This document shows positions 7,298 to 14,598 of a DNA stretch of 14,822 bases, in pieces. Position numbers and translations under genes: made by a program. The stretch covers positions 1 through 14,822 of the forward strand of contig JAGXLH010000032.1 of NCBI GenBank assembly GCA_018334795.1. Reading direction: 5' to 3'. Within the stretch, counting starts at the first letter, position 1. The number at the start of each line of letters is the position of its first letter. This DNA is from Thermoplasmatota archaeon (GTDB lineage Archaea > Thermoplasmatota > E2 > DHVEG-1). The notes under the pieces are model-generated. The model saw nothing but the letters and a program-made list of their open reading frames with translations. It ran no database searches and was not told the DNA's origin.

Positions 7298-9235
7298 ATG
7301 CCTAAGATAACTGCTCATGATTTAGCAAAAAAACAAAAGGAAATTTCTGTTGCAGAATTTTTCGAACGAAATAAACATATTCTTGGTTTTGGAAATCCAA
7401 CCAGAGCACTAGTAACCAGTGTGAAAGAAGCAGTGGATAATGCACTTGATGCTTGTGAAGAAGTAAATATTCTTCCAACAATTCATGTGTCTATATCCAA
7501 TCATGAAGATGAAAATGAATGTATTATATCTGTAGAGGATAATGGACCAGGTATTGTTAAAAAACAAATCAAACATATTTTTGGTCGATTATTGTATGGA
7601 TCTCGTTTTCATGCAATTAGACAAAGTCGAGGACAGCAAGGAATAGGAATTTCTGCAGTCGTTTTATATGGTCAATTAACTACCGGGAAGCATGCAAAGG
7701 TAACATCTAAAATCGCTGAAGATCGTCCTGCAGTGGTTATGGAACTTGCGATTAACACTAATAGAAATAGAGCTGAGGTGATTAGTCGAAATATTACTCA
7801 TTGGGAAAAACCAAATGGGACAATTATTCAAGTTCCCATTCAAGCTGATTATAAGCGTGGGAAACGTTACATTTATGATTATTTACGGAATACTTCAATT
7901 GTAAATCCTCATGCTCGTATTGTGTTCACAGAAACTGATGGAACAATTCATGAGTTTGATCGGACTACCGATGTACTTCCTAAGAAAAGTGAGGAGATTA
8001 AACCGCACCCATACGGAATTGAACTTGGAACGTTAATCAAGATTTCTAAACATACAAAATCACGGAAGTTATCATCATTTTTGAAAAATGAATTTAGTAG
8101 TATGGGTGCTCGTACCACTAGAGCCGTGTGTGAAAAAGCTGAATTAGACCCTGATTTACAAGTGAACAAATTATCTCGTCATCAATTTCGTCAGTTGCAT
8201 AAAGCGTTTAAAAAAGTTAAAATCATGGCTCCCCCCACCGATTGTTTAGCTCCAATTGGAGAAACATTGATCAGGCGTAGTTTAAAACATGAAACCGAGG
8301 AGATTTCACCAGAATTTATTATGACTGCAACACGGCCTGCATCGGCTTATGCAGGCAATCCATTTCAGGTTGAAGTAGGTTTAGTTTATGGTGGTAATCT
8401 TCCAAAGGATGAACCTGTACGTATCATGCGGTTTGCAAATCGTGTACCATTGTTATATCAACAAGGTGGTTGTGTTACCACACAAGCAATTTCTTCTATT
8501 GATTGGCGAAGATATGGACTTGATCAGAAATCTGGAAAAGGTGTACCTCGTGGACCCGCGATAATTCTCGTGCATGTAGCAAGTACTCAAATACCGTTTA
8601 CTTCAGAAAGTAAAGAAGCAGTCGCTGATGTTGAAGAAATTGAAAATGAAATTAAACTGGCATTGAGGAATTGTGCTCGAAACGTGCAACGTCATATCCG
8701 TAAAAAAGTTCGTCGGAAAAAAACTCGGGACAAATTCTTGTTGATCAGTAAGATTCTCCCTGAAATAGCAAAAAAATCCTCAACGATGATTGACAAACCA
8801 GTTCCCTCACTTGACGCAGTGATAACTAAGATTATGGATGTTGTCTGGATTGAGGATTTAATTGAATATGAAAAAATGAAGAAACCCGTGATTCAACAAA
8901 CAACACTTCTTCAACATGATCCAAATAATCCTGTAGAAACGGTGCTAACTAAAAGTTCGATTAAGGTTGTTAACTATAAACAAAAACCACAAAAATTTTC
9001 TTTATATGCCATTATTCCAGAGGATGCAATTATTCAAAAGGTTGAACCTAAACCAGTGAAGAAAACAAATCAGTATATTAAATGGAATCTTGAATCTATT
9101 CCTCCTGCTTCAAAAGTAGATGTAATGTTTGAACTTGCAGGTCTTGAAAAAGGAGATTTTGATGAAAATGATTTGTATATTAAAAACATTAATCCCGGGT
9201 ATGTTATTGGTGCGGATAAATGGGAAGGTGATTAA
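7298..9235 (+). CDS. top6B: DNA topoisomerase VI subunit B (GHKL ATPase)
   Basis: The 645-aa ATPase subunit of type IIB topoisomerase, which dimerises on ATP binding to drive strand passage by the A2B2 enzyme. GHKL motifs are clear: N box EAVDNALDA at residues 44-52, G1 box DNGPGI at 81-86 and G2 box GQQGIGIS at 112-119. The transducer-domain lysine that contacts ATP is probably K439 in TSESKEAVAD. A beta-rich C-terminal region from about 560 to the end matches the extra domain of longer euryarchaeal subunits, and the length fits these rather than the roughly 530-aa Sulfolobus form. I chose ATG 7298 because AGGTG at 7284-7288 lies 9 nt before it. GTG 7286 overlaps that site and has none of its own. 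The stop is 2 nt before the top6A start. Confidence 0.97.
   Translation: MPKITAHDLAKKQKEISVAEFFERNKHILGFGNPTRALVTSVKEAVDNALDACEEVNILPTIHVSISNHEDENECIISVEDNGPGIVKKQIKHIFGRLLYGSRFHAIRQSRGQQGIGISAVVLYGQLTTGKHAKVTSKIAEDRPAVVMELAINTNRNRAEVISRNITHWEKPNGTIIQVPIQADYKRGKRYIYDYLRNTSIVNPHARIVFTETDGTIHEFDRTTDVLPKKSEEIKPHPYGIELGTLIKISKHTKSRKLSSFLKNEFSSMGARTTRAVCEKAELDPDLQVNKLSRHQFRQLHKAFKKVKIMAPPTDCLAPIGETLIRRSLKHETEEISPEFIMTATRPASAYAGNPFQVEVGLVYGGNLPKDEPVRIMRFANRVPLLYQQGGCVTTQAISSIDWRRYGLDQKSGKGVPRGPAIILVHVASTQIPFTSESKEAVADVEEIENEIKLALRNCARNVQRHIRKKVRRKKTRDKFLLISKILPEIAKKSSTMIDKPVPSLDAVITKIMDVVWIEDLIEYEKMKKPVIQQTTLLQHDPNNPVETVLTKSSIKVVNYKQKPQKFSLYAIIPEDAIIQKVEPKPVKKTNQYIKWNLESIPPASKVDVMFELAGLEKGDFDENDLYIKNINPGYVIGADKWEGD
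9225..9232 (+). promoter_or_regulatory. Shine-Dalgarno site for top6A
   Basis: AAGGTGAT is an excellent match to the archaeal anti-Shine-Dalgarno sequence. It ends 5 nt before the ATT codon at 9238 and lies inside the last codons of top6B. It is the main evidence that top6A starts at a non-ATG codon here. Confidence 0.65.
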
Positions 9236-9237
9236 TC

Positions 9238-10341
9238 ATTAAAAAGAAAGATTATGCACCGGTTATTAAAAAAATTGATGAAATCGCTGCAAAGATTTAT
9301 GATGATTTCAAGCAACAAGAAATTCCGTCATTGCAACTTCCTACACGATCTAAATCTAATATTTTATTTGATGAACGATTAAACGTGTGGAAATATGGGA
9401 AGAATCGGATTCAACGAAGCGCGAAATCACTTGATGGTGCATATATGCTGCTTCGAACCATGTATATGGTGGATTTCATTAAAGAAATGATAAAAATCAA
9501 AAAATCCAGTACTTTAAGAGAGATGTATTATATTTCTGAGGGATGGGATCTTGGTAAGTTTCATTCTCAGAATGAATCAAATCTTTTAGCTGAGGATTTA
9601 GAAGTGGTTACTAGTCTTCTCCGAGAAGATTTTAAATTAAGACCTGAGGAAGATGGAGCGAGGGTTATTGGAAATATTTCTATTGAAGAAATCACTCGGA
9701 ATAATAGGAAACAAACTATTCATTGCCAAGATGATGTTGGTGATTCGGGTTATTCGATTCCTTACAATGTAGAACCAGAAAAGATCGCGTTTAAAGACGT
9801 TGATGTTGATTTTATTATTGCTATTGAAACTGGTGGTATGTTTGATCGATTAGTTGAAAATCATTTTGATGAGGATTATAATGCGTTACTCGTTCATTTA
9901 AAGGGACAACCTGCCCGATCTACCCGCCGGTTCATCCAACGATTGAATAGTGAATATAAGGTTCCTGTGGTGGTATTCACAGATTGTGATCCTTGGAGTT
10001 TTCGTATTTTTGCTAGTGTTGCGTATGGCGCTATTAAAACCGCTCATATTTCTGAATATTTGGCAACGCCATCATCTTCATATCTTGGTGTTACACCATC
10101 AGATATTGAAAATTATGATCTGCCAACGGATGATTTAACCAAAGAAGATATTAAATCATTGAAAAGTGAATTATCAGATCCTCGGTTTCAGGATACTTTT
10201 TGGAAACATGAAATTAAACTGCAAATAAAAAATGGGAAGAAATCAGAACAACAAGCTCTTGCAAAATACGGGTTAGATTATGTGACTGATACGTATCTTC
10301 CCGAAAAACTTGGACAACTTGGAATGATATCTAAAAAATAA
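9238..10341 (+). CDS. top6A: DNA topoisomerase VI subunit A (Spo11-like), probable AUU start
   Basis: The DNA-cleaving subunit of topoisomerase VI, homologous to Spo11. With a start at 9238 it has 367 residues. The catalytic tyrosine is one of Y97/Y98 in REMYYISEGW. The Toprim domain has its glutamate in IAIETGG (E197) and its Asp pair in TDCDPWS (D249, D251). The frame is open back to the top6B stop but has no ATG, GTG or TTG before TTG 9331. That codon lacks a ribosome site and would cut about 31 residues that read like the usual N-terminal helix and its IPS-LPTRSKSN continuation. ATT 9238 lies 5 nt after AAGGTGAT, so an AUU start (or AUC at 9235) is the best reading. A sequencing error or lost start is the alternative. 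Family certain, start about 70% sure. Confidence 0.93.
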   Translation: MKKKDYAPVIKKIDEIAAKIYDDFKQQEIPSLQLPTRSKSNILFDERLNVWKYGKNRIQRSAKSLDGAYMLLRTMYMVDFIKEMIKIKKSSTLREMYYISEGWDLGKFHSQNESNLLAEDLEVVTSLLREDFKLRPEEDGARVIGNISIEEITRNNRKQTIHCQDDVGDSGYSIPYNVEPEKIAFKDVDVDFIIAIETGGMFDRLVENHFDEDYNALLVHLKGQPARSTRRFIQRLNSEYKVPVVVFTDCDPWSFRIFASVAYGAIKTAHISEYLATPSSSYLGVTPSDIENYDLPTDDLTKEDIKSLKSELSDPRFQDTFWKHEIKLQIKNGKKSEQQALAKYGLDYVTDTYLPEKLGQLGMISKK

Positions 10342-10344
10342 AAA

Positions 10345-10830
10345 TTATTCTTCTTTTTCCTTTTCATTTTCGTTATTTTCTTGTTTTTCCTCAGGCCATA
10401 GTTTTTCAGCTGGAATCATTTGATTTCGAATCCTGACCAGTGAATTACTATCAATTTGAACGTATGTTTTACTGAAGATACCACCTTTTCTATTCTTTGG
10501 AAACGTATATTCATAAACTTTTTTTCCATCTAAATATTCAGTAGATGAATCCGCAGTAGTAAACTTTTGAATATTCTGTTTTGTAAACAGTTGAGGAGAT
10601 ACATACATTAAAATGTCAATGATAATAAAAGCGCCAAACAAAATAGATATAACAAGCAACCAAGAACTCAGTGACAACCCAGCCCAATCAGGATCAAGTT
10701 CAAGAACAGATACGCCACTAAGAACAATCACAATCCACATGAGGAGAACGATAGAGATAATAAGAAATAACTTAGGAAGAATGAGTAATGGGTTCAAGGT
10801 TTGTTTTTGAGATTGATATGACTCATCCAT
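10345..10830 (-). CDS. Two-pass membrane protein with charged C-terminal tail (hypothetical)
   Basis: I do not recognise a family. From ATG 10830 it has 161 residues: a short polar N-terminus, two hydrophobic segments at about 15-43 and 53-80, then a soluble region with YLDGKKVYEYTFPKN and a TYVQID strand that may form a small beta domain. It ends in an acidic, Asn/Lys-containing tail (about the last 15 residues). Both termini would be cytoplasmic if the two helices form a hairpin. A GTGAT element at 10841-10845 lies 10 nt before ATG 10830. ATG 10842 and GTG 10845 are alternative starts that add 4 or 5 residues. Its stop is 3 nt from that of top6A, convergent. A TTTATAAA box at 10922-10929 could be its promoter. 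Confidence 0.7.
   Translation of the reverse strand: MDESYQSQKQTLNPLLILPKLFLIISIVLLMWIVIVLSGVSVLELDPDWAGLSLSSWLLVISILFGAFIIIDILMYVSPQLFTKQNIQKFTTADSSTEYLDGKKVYEYTFPKNRKGGIFSKTYVQIDSNSLVRIRNQMIPAEKLWPEEKQENNENEKEKEE
10348..10395 (+). terminator. T-rich region downstream of top6A
   Basis: A long pyrimidine-rich stretch with several T4-T5 runs begins 7 nt after the top6A stop. On the minus strand the same bases encode the Glu/Asn/Lys-rich tail of the convergent membrane protein, so the tract serves as coding sequence and probable terminator at once. Confidence 0.4.
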
Positions 10831-10920
10831 GGTTATCAGCATCACATATCGTATTGTTTTTAGATGCTTTTAATGTTTCTATTTACCACTTTAACCCCAA
10901 TAATTAAGTTTTGGACCAAA

Positions 10921-10931
10921 TATTTATAAAA
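10921..10931 (-). promoter_or_regulatory. Possible TATA box of the membrane-protein gene
   Basis: TTTATAAA lies in the 88-103 bp between the minus-strand protease and membrane-protein genes, just past the protease stop. It would place a transcript start near 10899 and leave a leader of about 70 nt. The element is near-symmetric, so its direction is not fixed. Confidence 0.3.
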
Positions 10932-10933
10932 GA

Positions 10934-12463
10934 TTAAGACTGAAAAAACTTTAAATCAAGTCGGTTCCAATCATCAAAATCGTTTTTACCTCTACTGCCA
11001 TCAGAATAATCTACGATTCGATACATATATCCATAGTTCATTACACTTTTATACGGAATCCATTTCCACCAATTCAGTTGCCAAGGATATTTTCCTACTT
11101 GATCATCACAACCAGGAGTGTTACCATGAAAGATTCCTAATGAATGCCCACATTCATGCATGTAAGCACTTGCATACACAATCTCCCGGTCACTCCAGGG
11201 AAGTTTTACTTTTTTCTCCATCCCCACACTAGATATTTGGTAAGCATTTCGCCGAAATACAAATCCTGGTCCATGTTCAGCTTCATAAACAACAAGACCA
11301 TAATGAAATACTCCCTTTCTCCAATTATTTTCATCGTTATGTAAAAAATAATCTTGATAATATCCTTGAAGTTCATGATAACTGCTAGTTTCATCAAAAG
11401 GAATGATGTCACTTCCACCCATGCATCCATCATCAAGATGATATACTATATTTTGTCGGTTATACGCAGTTCGTAACAGTTCTTTTGATCCTTCAGGAAG
11501 ATTACTTTCTTCACCATTAGGACTATCCGCCATATGGTCAAGTTCAACAAATAAATCTTTTCTAAATGGATCTGAACCCCATTGCCAAGTGAGATATTCT
11601 TCATAGTTTGTTAATCCATCATTATCTGGATCTAAATTATAATGATCATTCCACTCAAATGGATCATAAACCCATTCATGATAATAAGTCTTTGAATTCC
11701 AATCATAATACTCTCTATGGCCCCAGAAATATTCCCAAGATAAGGGGATGCCATCATTGTCATCATCACGATCCGAATCATCAACTTCAGGGTTAGTGCC
11801 AAACTCATTTACTTCAAGCCAGTAAGGCACACCATCACCGTCAGGATCAGTTTGAGATATACTAAACCACAATTCAACATCCCTATCTCGCTCGTAAATA
11901 CTTCCATCATCACAGCCATTTAACCTTCCATATCCACTGGGATCTAAACTAATTGGTTCTGAGATACTAGTGCAATCATCGCCCCACCATACACCATATT
12001 TTATACTATACGTTAATTCTACATCATAAGCATCTTTAAATAGCGAGGTGTCACCACTAATATCACATATTTTATCAATACCTAATTCCCAATCCCACAC
12101 TTGAATTTTAATATCAACGAGTTCTTCATCATCAGGAACATCAGTAGTAACCTGCCATTCAGGATTATAAATATATTTAGTATTCCTCCAAACTTGACTT
12201 TCATGTAACTCATCATTGATCCATACTTTCAAGTAAAAATCAGGATCCGTGTGTTTATCAATATATTCTTTAACATTCAGATGATTATCATCTTTTTCAA
12301 GCGATCGAATTTTATCTAAAGAAAATGTAACTTGAATATTCGTTAAAGGATCAAAATCTGAATTAGTATTTTGAGTTGAAATGCCAATAACATTGAAATT
12401 AATTACGAGTATGGACAAAACAGATAAAATACTAAGTAAAACTTTTTTATTTTTATATTCCAT
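10934..12463 (-). CDS. Secreted zincin-type metalloprotease with C2-like region and calcium-binding repeats
   Basis: A 509-aa predicted secreted protease. Residues 5-28 form a basic then hydrophobic signal peptide or anchor. Residues about 43-140 look like a C2-type beta domain (FYLKVWIND, VDIKIQVWDWE, CDISGD). Residues 206-295 carry three Asp-rich calcium loops of the thrombospondin-3 type: DPDGDGVPYWLE, DRDDDNDGIPLSWE and DPDNDGLTNYEEY. The catalytic part has HECGHSLGIFH at 436-446, an exact HExxHxxGxxH metzincin motif, and a Met-turn candidate SVMNYGY at 473-479. The three histidines bind zinc and the glutamate is the base. The start at 12463 follows an AGGGG element, with a strong TATA box at 12526-12538. 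The role is probably breakdown of external protein. I cannot assign a MEROPS family. A paralogue enters the window at its right end. Confidence 0.88.
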   Translation of the reverse strand: MEYKNKKVLLSILSVLSILVINFNVIGISTQNTNSDFDPLTNIQVTFSLDKIRSLEKDDNHLNVKEYIDKHTDPDFYLKVWINDELHESQVWRNTKYIYNPEWQVTTDVPDDEELVDIKIQVWDWELGIDKICDISGDTSLFKDAYDVELTYSIKYGVWWGDDCTSISEPISLDPSGYGRLNGCDDGSIYERDRDVELWFSISQTDPDGDGVPYWLEVNEFGTNPEVDDSDRDDDNDGIPLSWEYFWGHREYYDWNSKTYYHEWVYDPFEWNDHYNLDPDNDGLTNYEEYLTWQWGSDPFRKDLFVELDHMADSPNGEESNLPEGSKELLRTAYNRQNIVYHLDDGCMGGSDIIPFDETSSYHELQGYYQDYFLHNDENNWRKGVFHYGLVVYEAEHGPGFVFRRNAYQISSVGMEKKVKLPWSDREIVYASAYMHECGHSLGIFHGNTPGCDDQVGKYPWQLNWWKWIPYKSVMNYGYMYRIVDYSDGSRGKNDFDDWNRLDLKFFQS

Positions 12464-12475
12464 TTAATCAGTCCC

Positions 12476-12509
12476 CTAAGCCGATATGCATTTAGATTCA
12501 TGGCCTTAG
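12476..12509. repeat. Imperfect inverted repeat in the protease leader
   Basis: CTAAGCC at 12476-12482 pairs with GGCCTTAG at 12502-12509, with one bulged C and a loop of about 19 nt. It lies between the predicted transcript start and the ribosome site of the minus-strand protease. It could be a leader hairpin or an operator, or chance. Confidence 0.25.
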
Positions 12510-12525
12510 TTAAATGTTACAAATA

Positions 12526-12538
12526 ATTTATATAAATA
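12526..12538 (-). promoter_or_regulatory. TATA box of the metalloprotease gene
   Basis: On the minus strand this reads ATTTATATAAATT, a strong archaeal TATA match. It is about 68 nt before the protease ATG and predicts a transcript start near 12504 and a leader of about 40 nt. Confidence 0.5.
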
Positions 12539-12636
12539 TTATAGAGTTATCCATATTAAAAGTTTTCATTGAACTCATTTAATACATCTACTATTTTGAA
12601 TAAAATTCAAAAAAAATAGACGGATTTTCACGTAAA

Positions 12637-12646
12637 CTCTTTTAAA
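12637..12646 (+). promoter_or_regulatory. TATA box for a leaderless glnA transcript
   Basis: TCTTTTAAAG is centred about 27 nt upstream of the glnA ATG, the standard distance from TATA box to transcript start. No Shine-Dalgarno sequence precedes the ATG. Both points predict a transcript that begins at or within a few bases of the start codon. Confidence 0.45.
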
Positions 12647-12668
12647 GAACCATGTATATCATCATCTG

Positions 12669-13970
12669 ATGAACAAAGAAACACTCACTAAAGCAATTAA
12701 AGATCATAATATCACCTGGATTCAACTTCATTTCACAGATCTTTTTGGAGGTCTTCGAGCTGTTCATATCCCTGCAAATCAATTTATAGAGGATGACGTT
12801 CTCAATCAAGGAACTGGTTTTGATGGATCATCAGTAGGTTTAAAACATGTTGAAAAATCAGATATGTTAGCAGTTCCAGACCCTGAAACTTTTTTAGTGT
12901 TACCTCATGAAACTAACGAGGCACGTATTCTTGCTGATATTCATAACACGAATAATAAACCATCTGTGGTTGATCCTAGATATGTTTTAAAAAAAGCGGT
13001 TGAAACAGCAAAAAAACAAGGATTTGATGATGTTATTATTTCTCCAGAAATGGAATTTTTTGTTCTTTCCAATCAAGAAAAAAATCATTATGAACCACTT
13101 GCAAGTCAAGGATATTTTGCTCCTCCGCCGCTAGATGATGTAAAAGAATTCAGAAAAACCGTATCAGAATTGTTATTAAAAAGTAACATAAATGTTAAAT
13201 ATCACCATCATGAAAACGGACGATATCAACATGAAATTGAAATAAAACCATTATCTGCAGTTGCTGCAGCTGATTTTTGTATGTATTTCAAATATCTTTC
13301 AAGAGATATCGCATCTGTTAACAACCTTCAAGTAACCTTTATTCCAAAACTGTTTGCTGACGAAGCTGGTAATGGTATGCATGCTCATATAAAACTTCTT
13401 AAGAATGAGAAGAATGCTTTCCTTGACAAAACAAATAACTATTATCTAAGCGAAGATGCTTTTCACTTTATTGGTGGCATCCTACATCACGCAAAAAGTA
13501 TTGCTGCTTTTGCAAACCCAACAGTGAATTCATATAAACGATTAATTCCTCATTTTGAGGCACCATTATACATAGCATGGGGACAACATAATCGAAGTAG
13601 TCTTATCAGAATCGCAGCGAAAAAAAATATTGATGTTGAAGTAAGAAATGCCGACCCATCAGCAAACCCCTACTTATTTTATTCTGCATTAATTCATGCC
13701 GGATTAGATGGAATTAAAAAGAAGTATACCTATGATCCAATTGAGCAAAATATTTACGAAATGTCTGAAAAAGAACTTCAATCAGCAAATATCAAAAAAC
13801 TACCTGCAACTCTCCTTGAATCATTACAAGAACTAGATCAAGATTCATTCTTAAAGAAAGCGATGGGTGAAGAGCTCATTAATTTATATGTTGAACGAAA
13901 ACGAAAGGAACTAAATGATTATCTTTCAGAAGTTTCAGATGTTGATTTAAAATATTACATGCATTGTTAA
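12669..13970 (+). CDS. glnA: Glutamine synthetase type I
   Basis: A 433-aa glutamine synthetase that makes glutamine from glutamate, ammonia and ATP, normally as a cytoplasmic dodecamer. The N-terminal beta-grasp domain has FDGSSVGLKHVEKSDM and VPDPETF. Metal and substrate motifs are ISPEMEFFVL, QHEIEIK, GNGMHAHI, NPTVNSYKRLIPHFEAP, NRSSLIRI and VEVRNADPSANPYL. The site aligned with the adenylylated Tyr of enteric enzymes is present in NIYEMSEKE, but that sequence form is typical of the short alpha-type enzymes, which are not adenylylated. Length fits the alpha type (about 440). The C-terminus, DLKYYMHC, differs from the usual ending, so feedback behaviour may differ. The transcript is probably leaderless. 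The gene diverges from the metalloprotease over 205 bp and is followed at once by a broken DUF996-like gene. Confidence 0.95.
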   Translation: MNKETLTKAIKDHNITWIQLHFTDLFGGLRAVHIPANQFIEDDVLNQGTGFDGSSVGLKHVEKSDMLAVPDPETFLVLPHETNEARILADIHNTNNKPSVVDPRYVLKKAVETAKKQGFDDVIISPEMEFFVLSNQEKNHYEPLASQGYFAPPPLDDVKEFRKTVSELLLKSNINVKYHHHENGRYQHEIEIKPLSAVAAADFCMYFKYLSRDIASVNNLQVTFIPKLFADEAGNGMHAHIKLLKNEKNAFLDKTNNYYLSEDAFHFIGGILHHAKSIAAFANPTVNSYKRLIPHFEAPLYIAWGQHNRSSLIRIAAKKNIDVEVRNADPSANPYLFYSALIHAGLDGIKKKYTYDPIEQNIYEMSEKELQSANIKKLPATLLESLQELDQDSFLKKAMGEELINLYVERKRKELNDYLSEVSDVDLKYYMHC

Positions 13971-14575
13971 ATATCATTATCAGAAGCAAAAATGATTGAT
14001 GGAATTGGAACCGTACTTCTCTTAGCCGGTGCACCCATTCCACAAATTGGATTTTTCGTATCAATTGTTGGATTAATATTGCAATTTATTGCTGTCAAAA
14101 ATATATCAGAAATAGTAAATGAACAATAAATTTTTTCTAATTTTCTTATCAATTTCATTTTTGGAATACTTGCCATCGGAAGTATCATCATTGTAATGAT
14201 TACAACTATTGGAAATGTCGGTGGCATATCATTTTTCACTACACTCGAAAGCATGAATCCAACTCATCCTTCTGAAATTTTTTCATACATTCAACCATTG
14301 TTAAGTGGATGTATTCTTGCATTAATAATCATGTGGATCCTTCTTTTTTAGGAGCAATTTATTTGAGAAAAAGTTATAATGAAATCGCCGAGCAAACAAA
14401 TGTTGAAACATTTAAAACAACCGGAACATTATATCTAAATGGAACTGCAACCATTATCATTATCGTTGGTTTTCTAATCATATTGATTGCAAGAATCTTT
14501 GAAATCATTAGTTATTTTAGTTTGTCTGATTCCGCTCCCTTAAAAGTAAAGGACGATACATCAACTCAAACATAA
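13971..14575 (+). pseudogene. Degraded DUF996-type membrane protein gene
   Basis: The region directly after the glnA stop encodes a continuous membrane-protein pattern broken by lesions. The first part, in frame from 13971, reads SLSEAKMIDGIGTVLLL and IPQIGFFVSIVGLILQFIAVKNISEI, the typical opening of archaeal DUF996 proteins. An in-frame TAA at 14127-14129 then interrupts it where a Lys (AAA) would fit, and the same frame continues as IFSNFLINFIFGILAIG with further hydrophobic segments. At 14344-14349 a T run appears one T short: restoring it joins IMWILLF to LGAIYLRKSYNEIAEQTNVE and on to the stop at 14573-14575. The N-terminal codon in the usual start position is ATA. Rebuilt, the protein would be about 202 aa with four or more membrane segments. 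A sequencing error could explain one lesion but hardly all. The family name is from memory. Confidence 0.75.
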
Positions 14576-14598
14576 TTATCTTAAATTATTGTAAAACA

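Noticed and set aside
9254..9390. Short frame from the ATG in GATTATGCACC after top6B, as an alternative top6A beginning
   Set aside because: It is in another frame, stops after about 43 codons and shows no resemblance to a topoisomerase N-terminus, whereas the ATT frame does.
11144..11796. Several 60-76 codon frames on both strands within the metalloprotease gene
   Set aside because: They are His- or Asp-complement shadows of the calcium-loop and catalytic regions, with no independent start signals.
13967..14254. Minus-strand hydrophobic open frame of 95 codons
   Set aside because: It is antisense to the DUF996 remnant, and its hydrophobicity mirrors the membrane segments coded on the plus strand.
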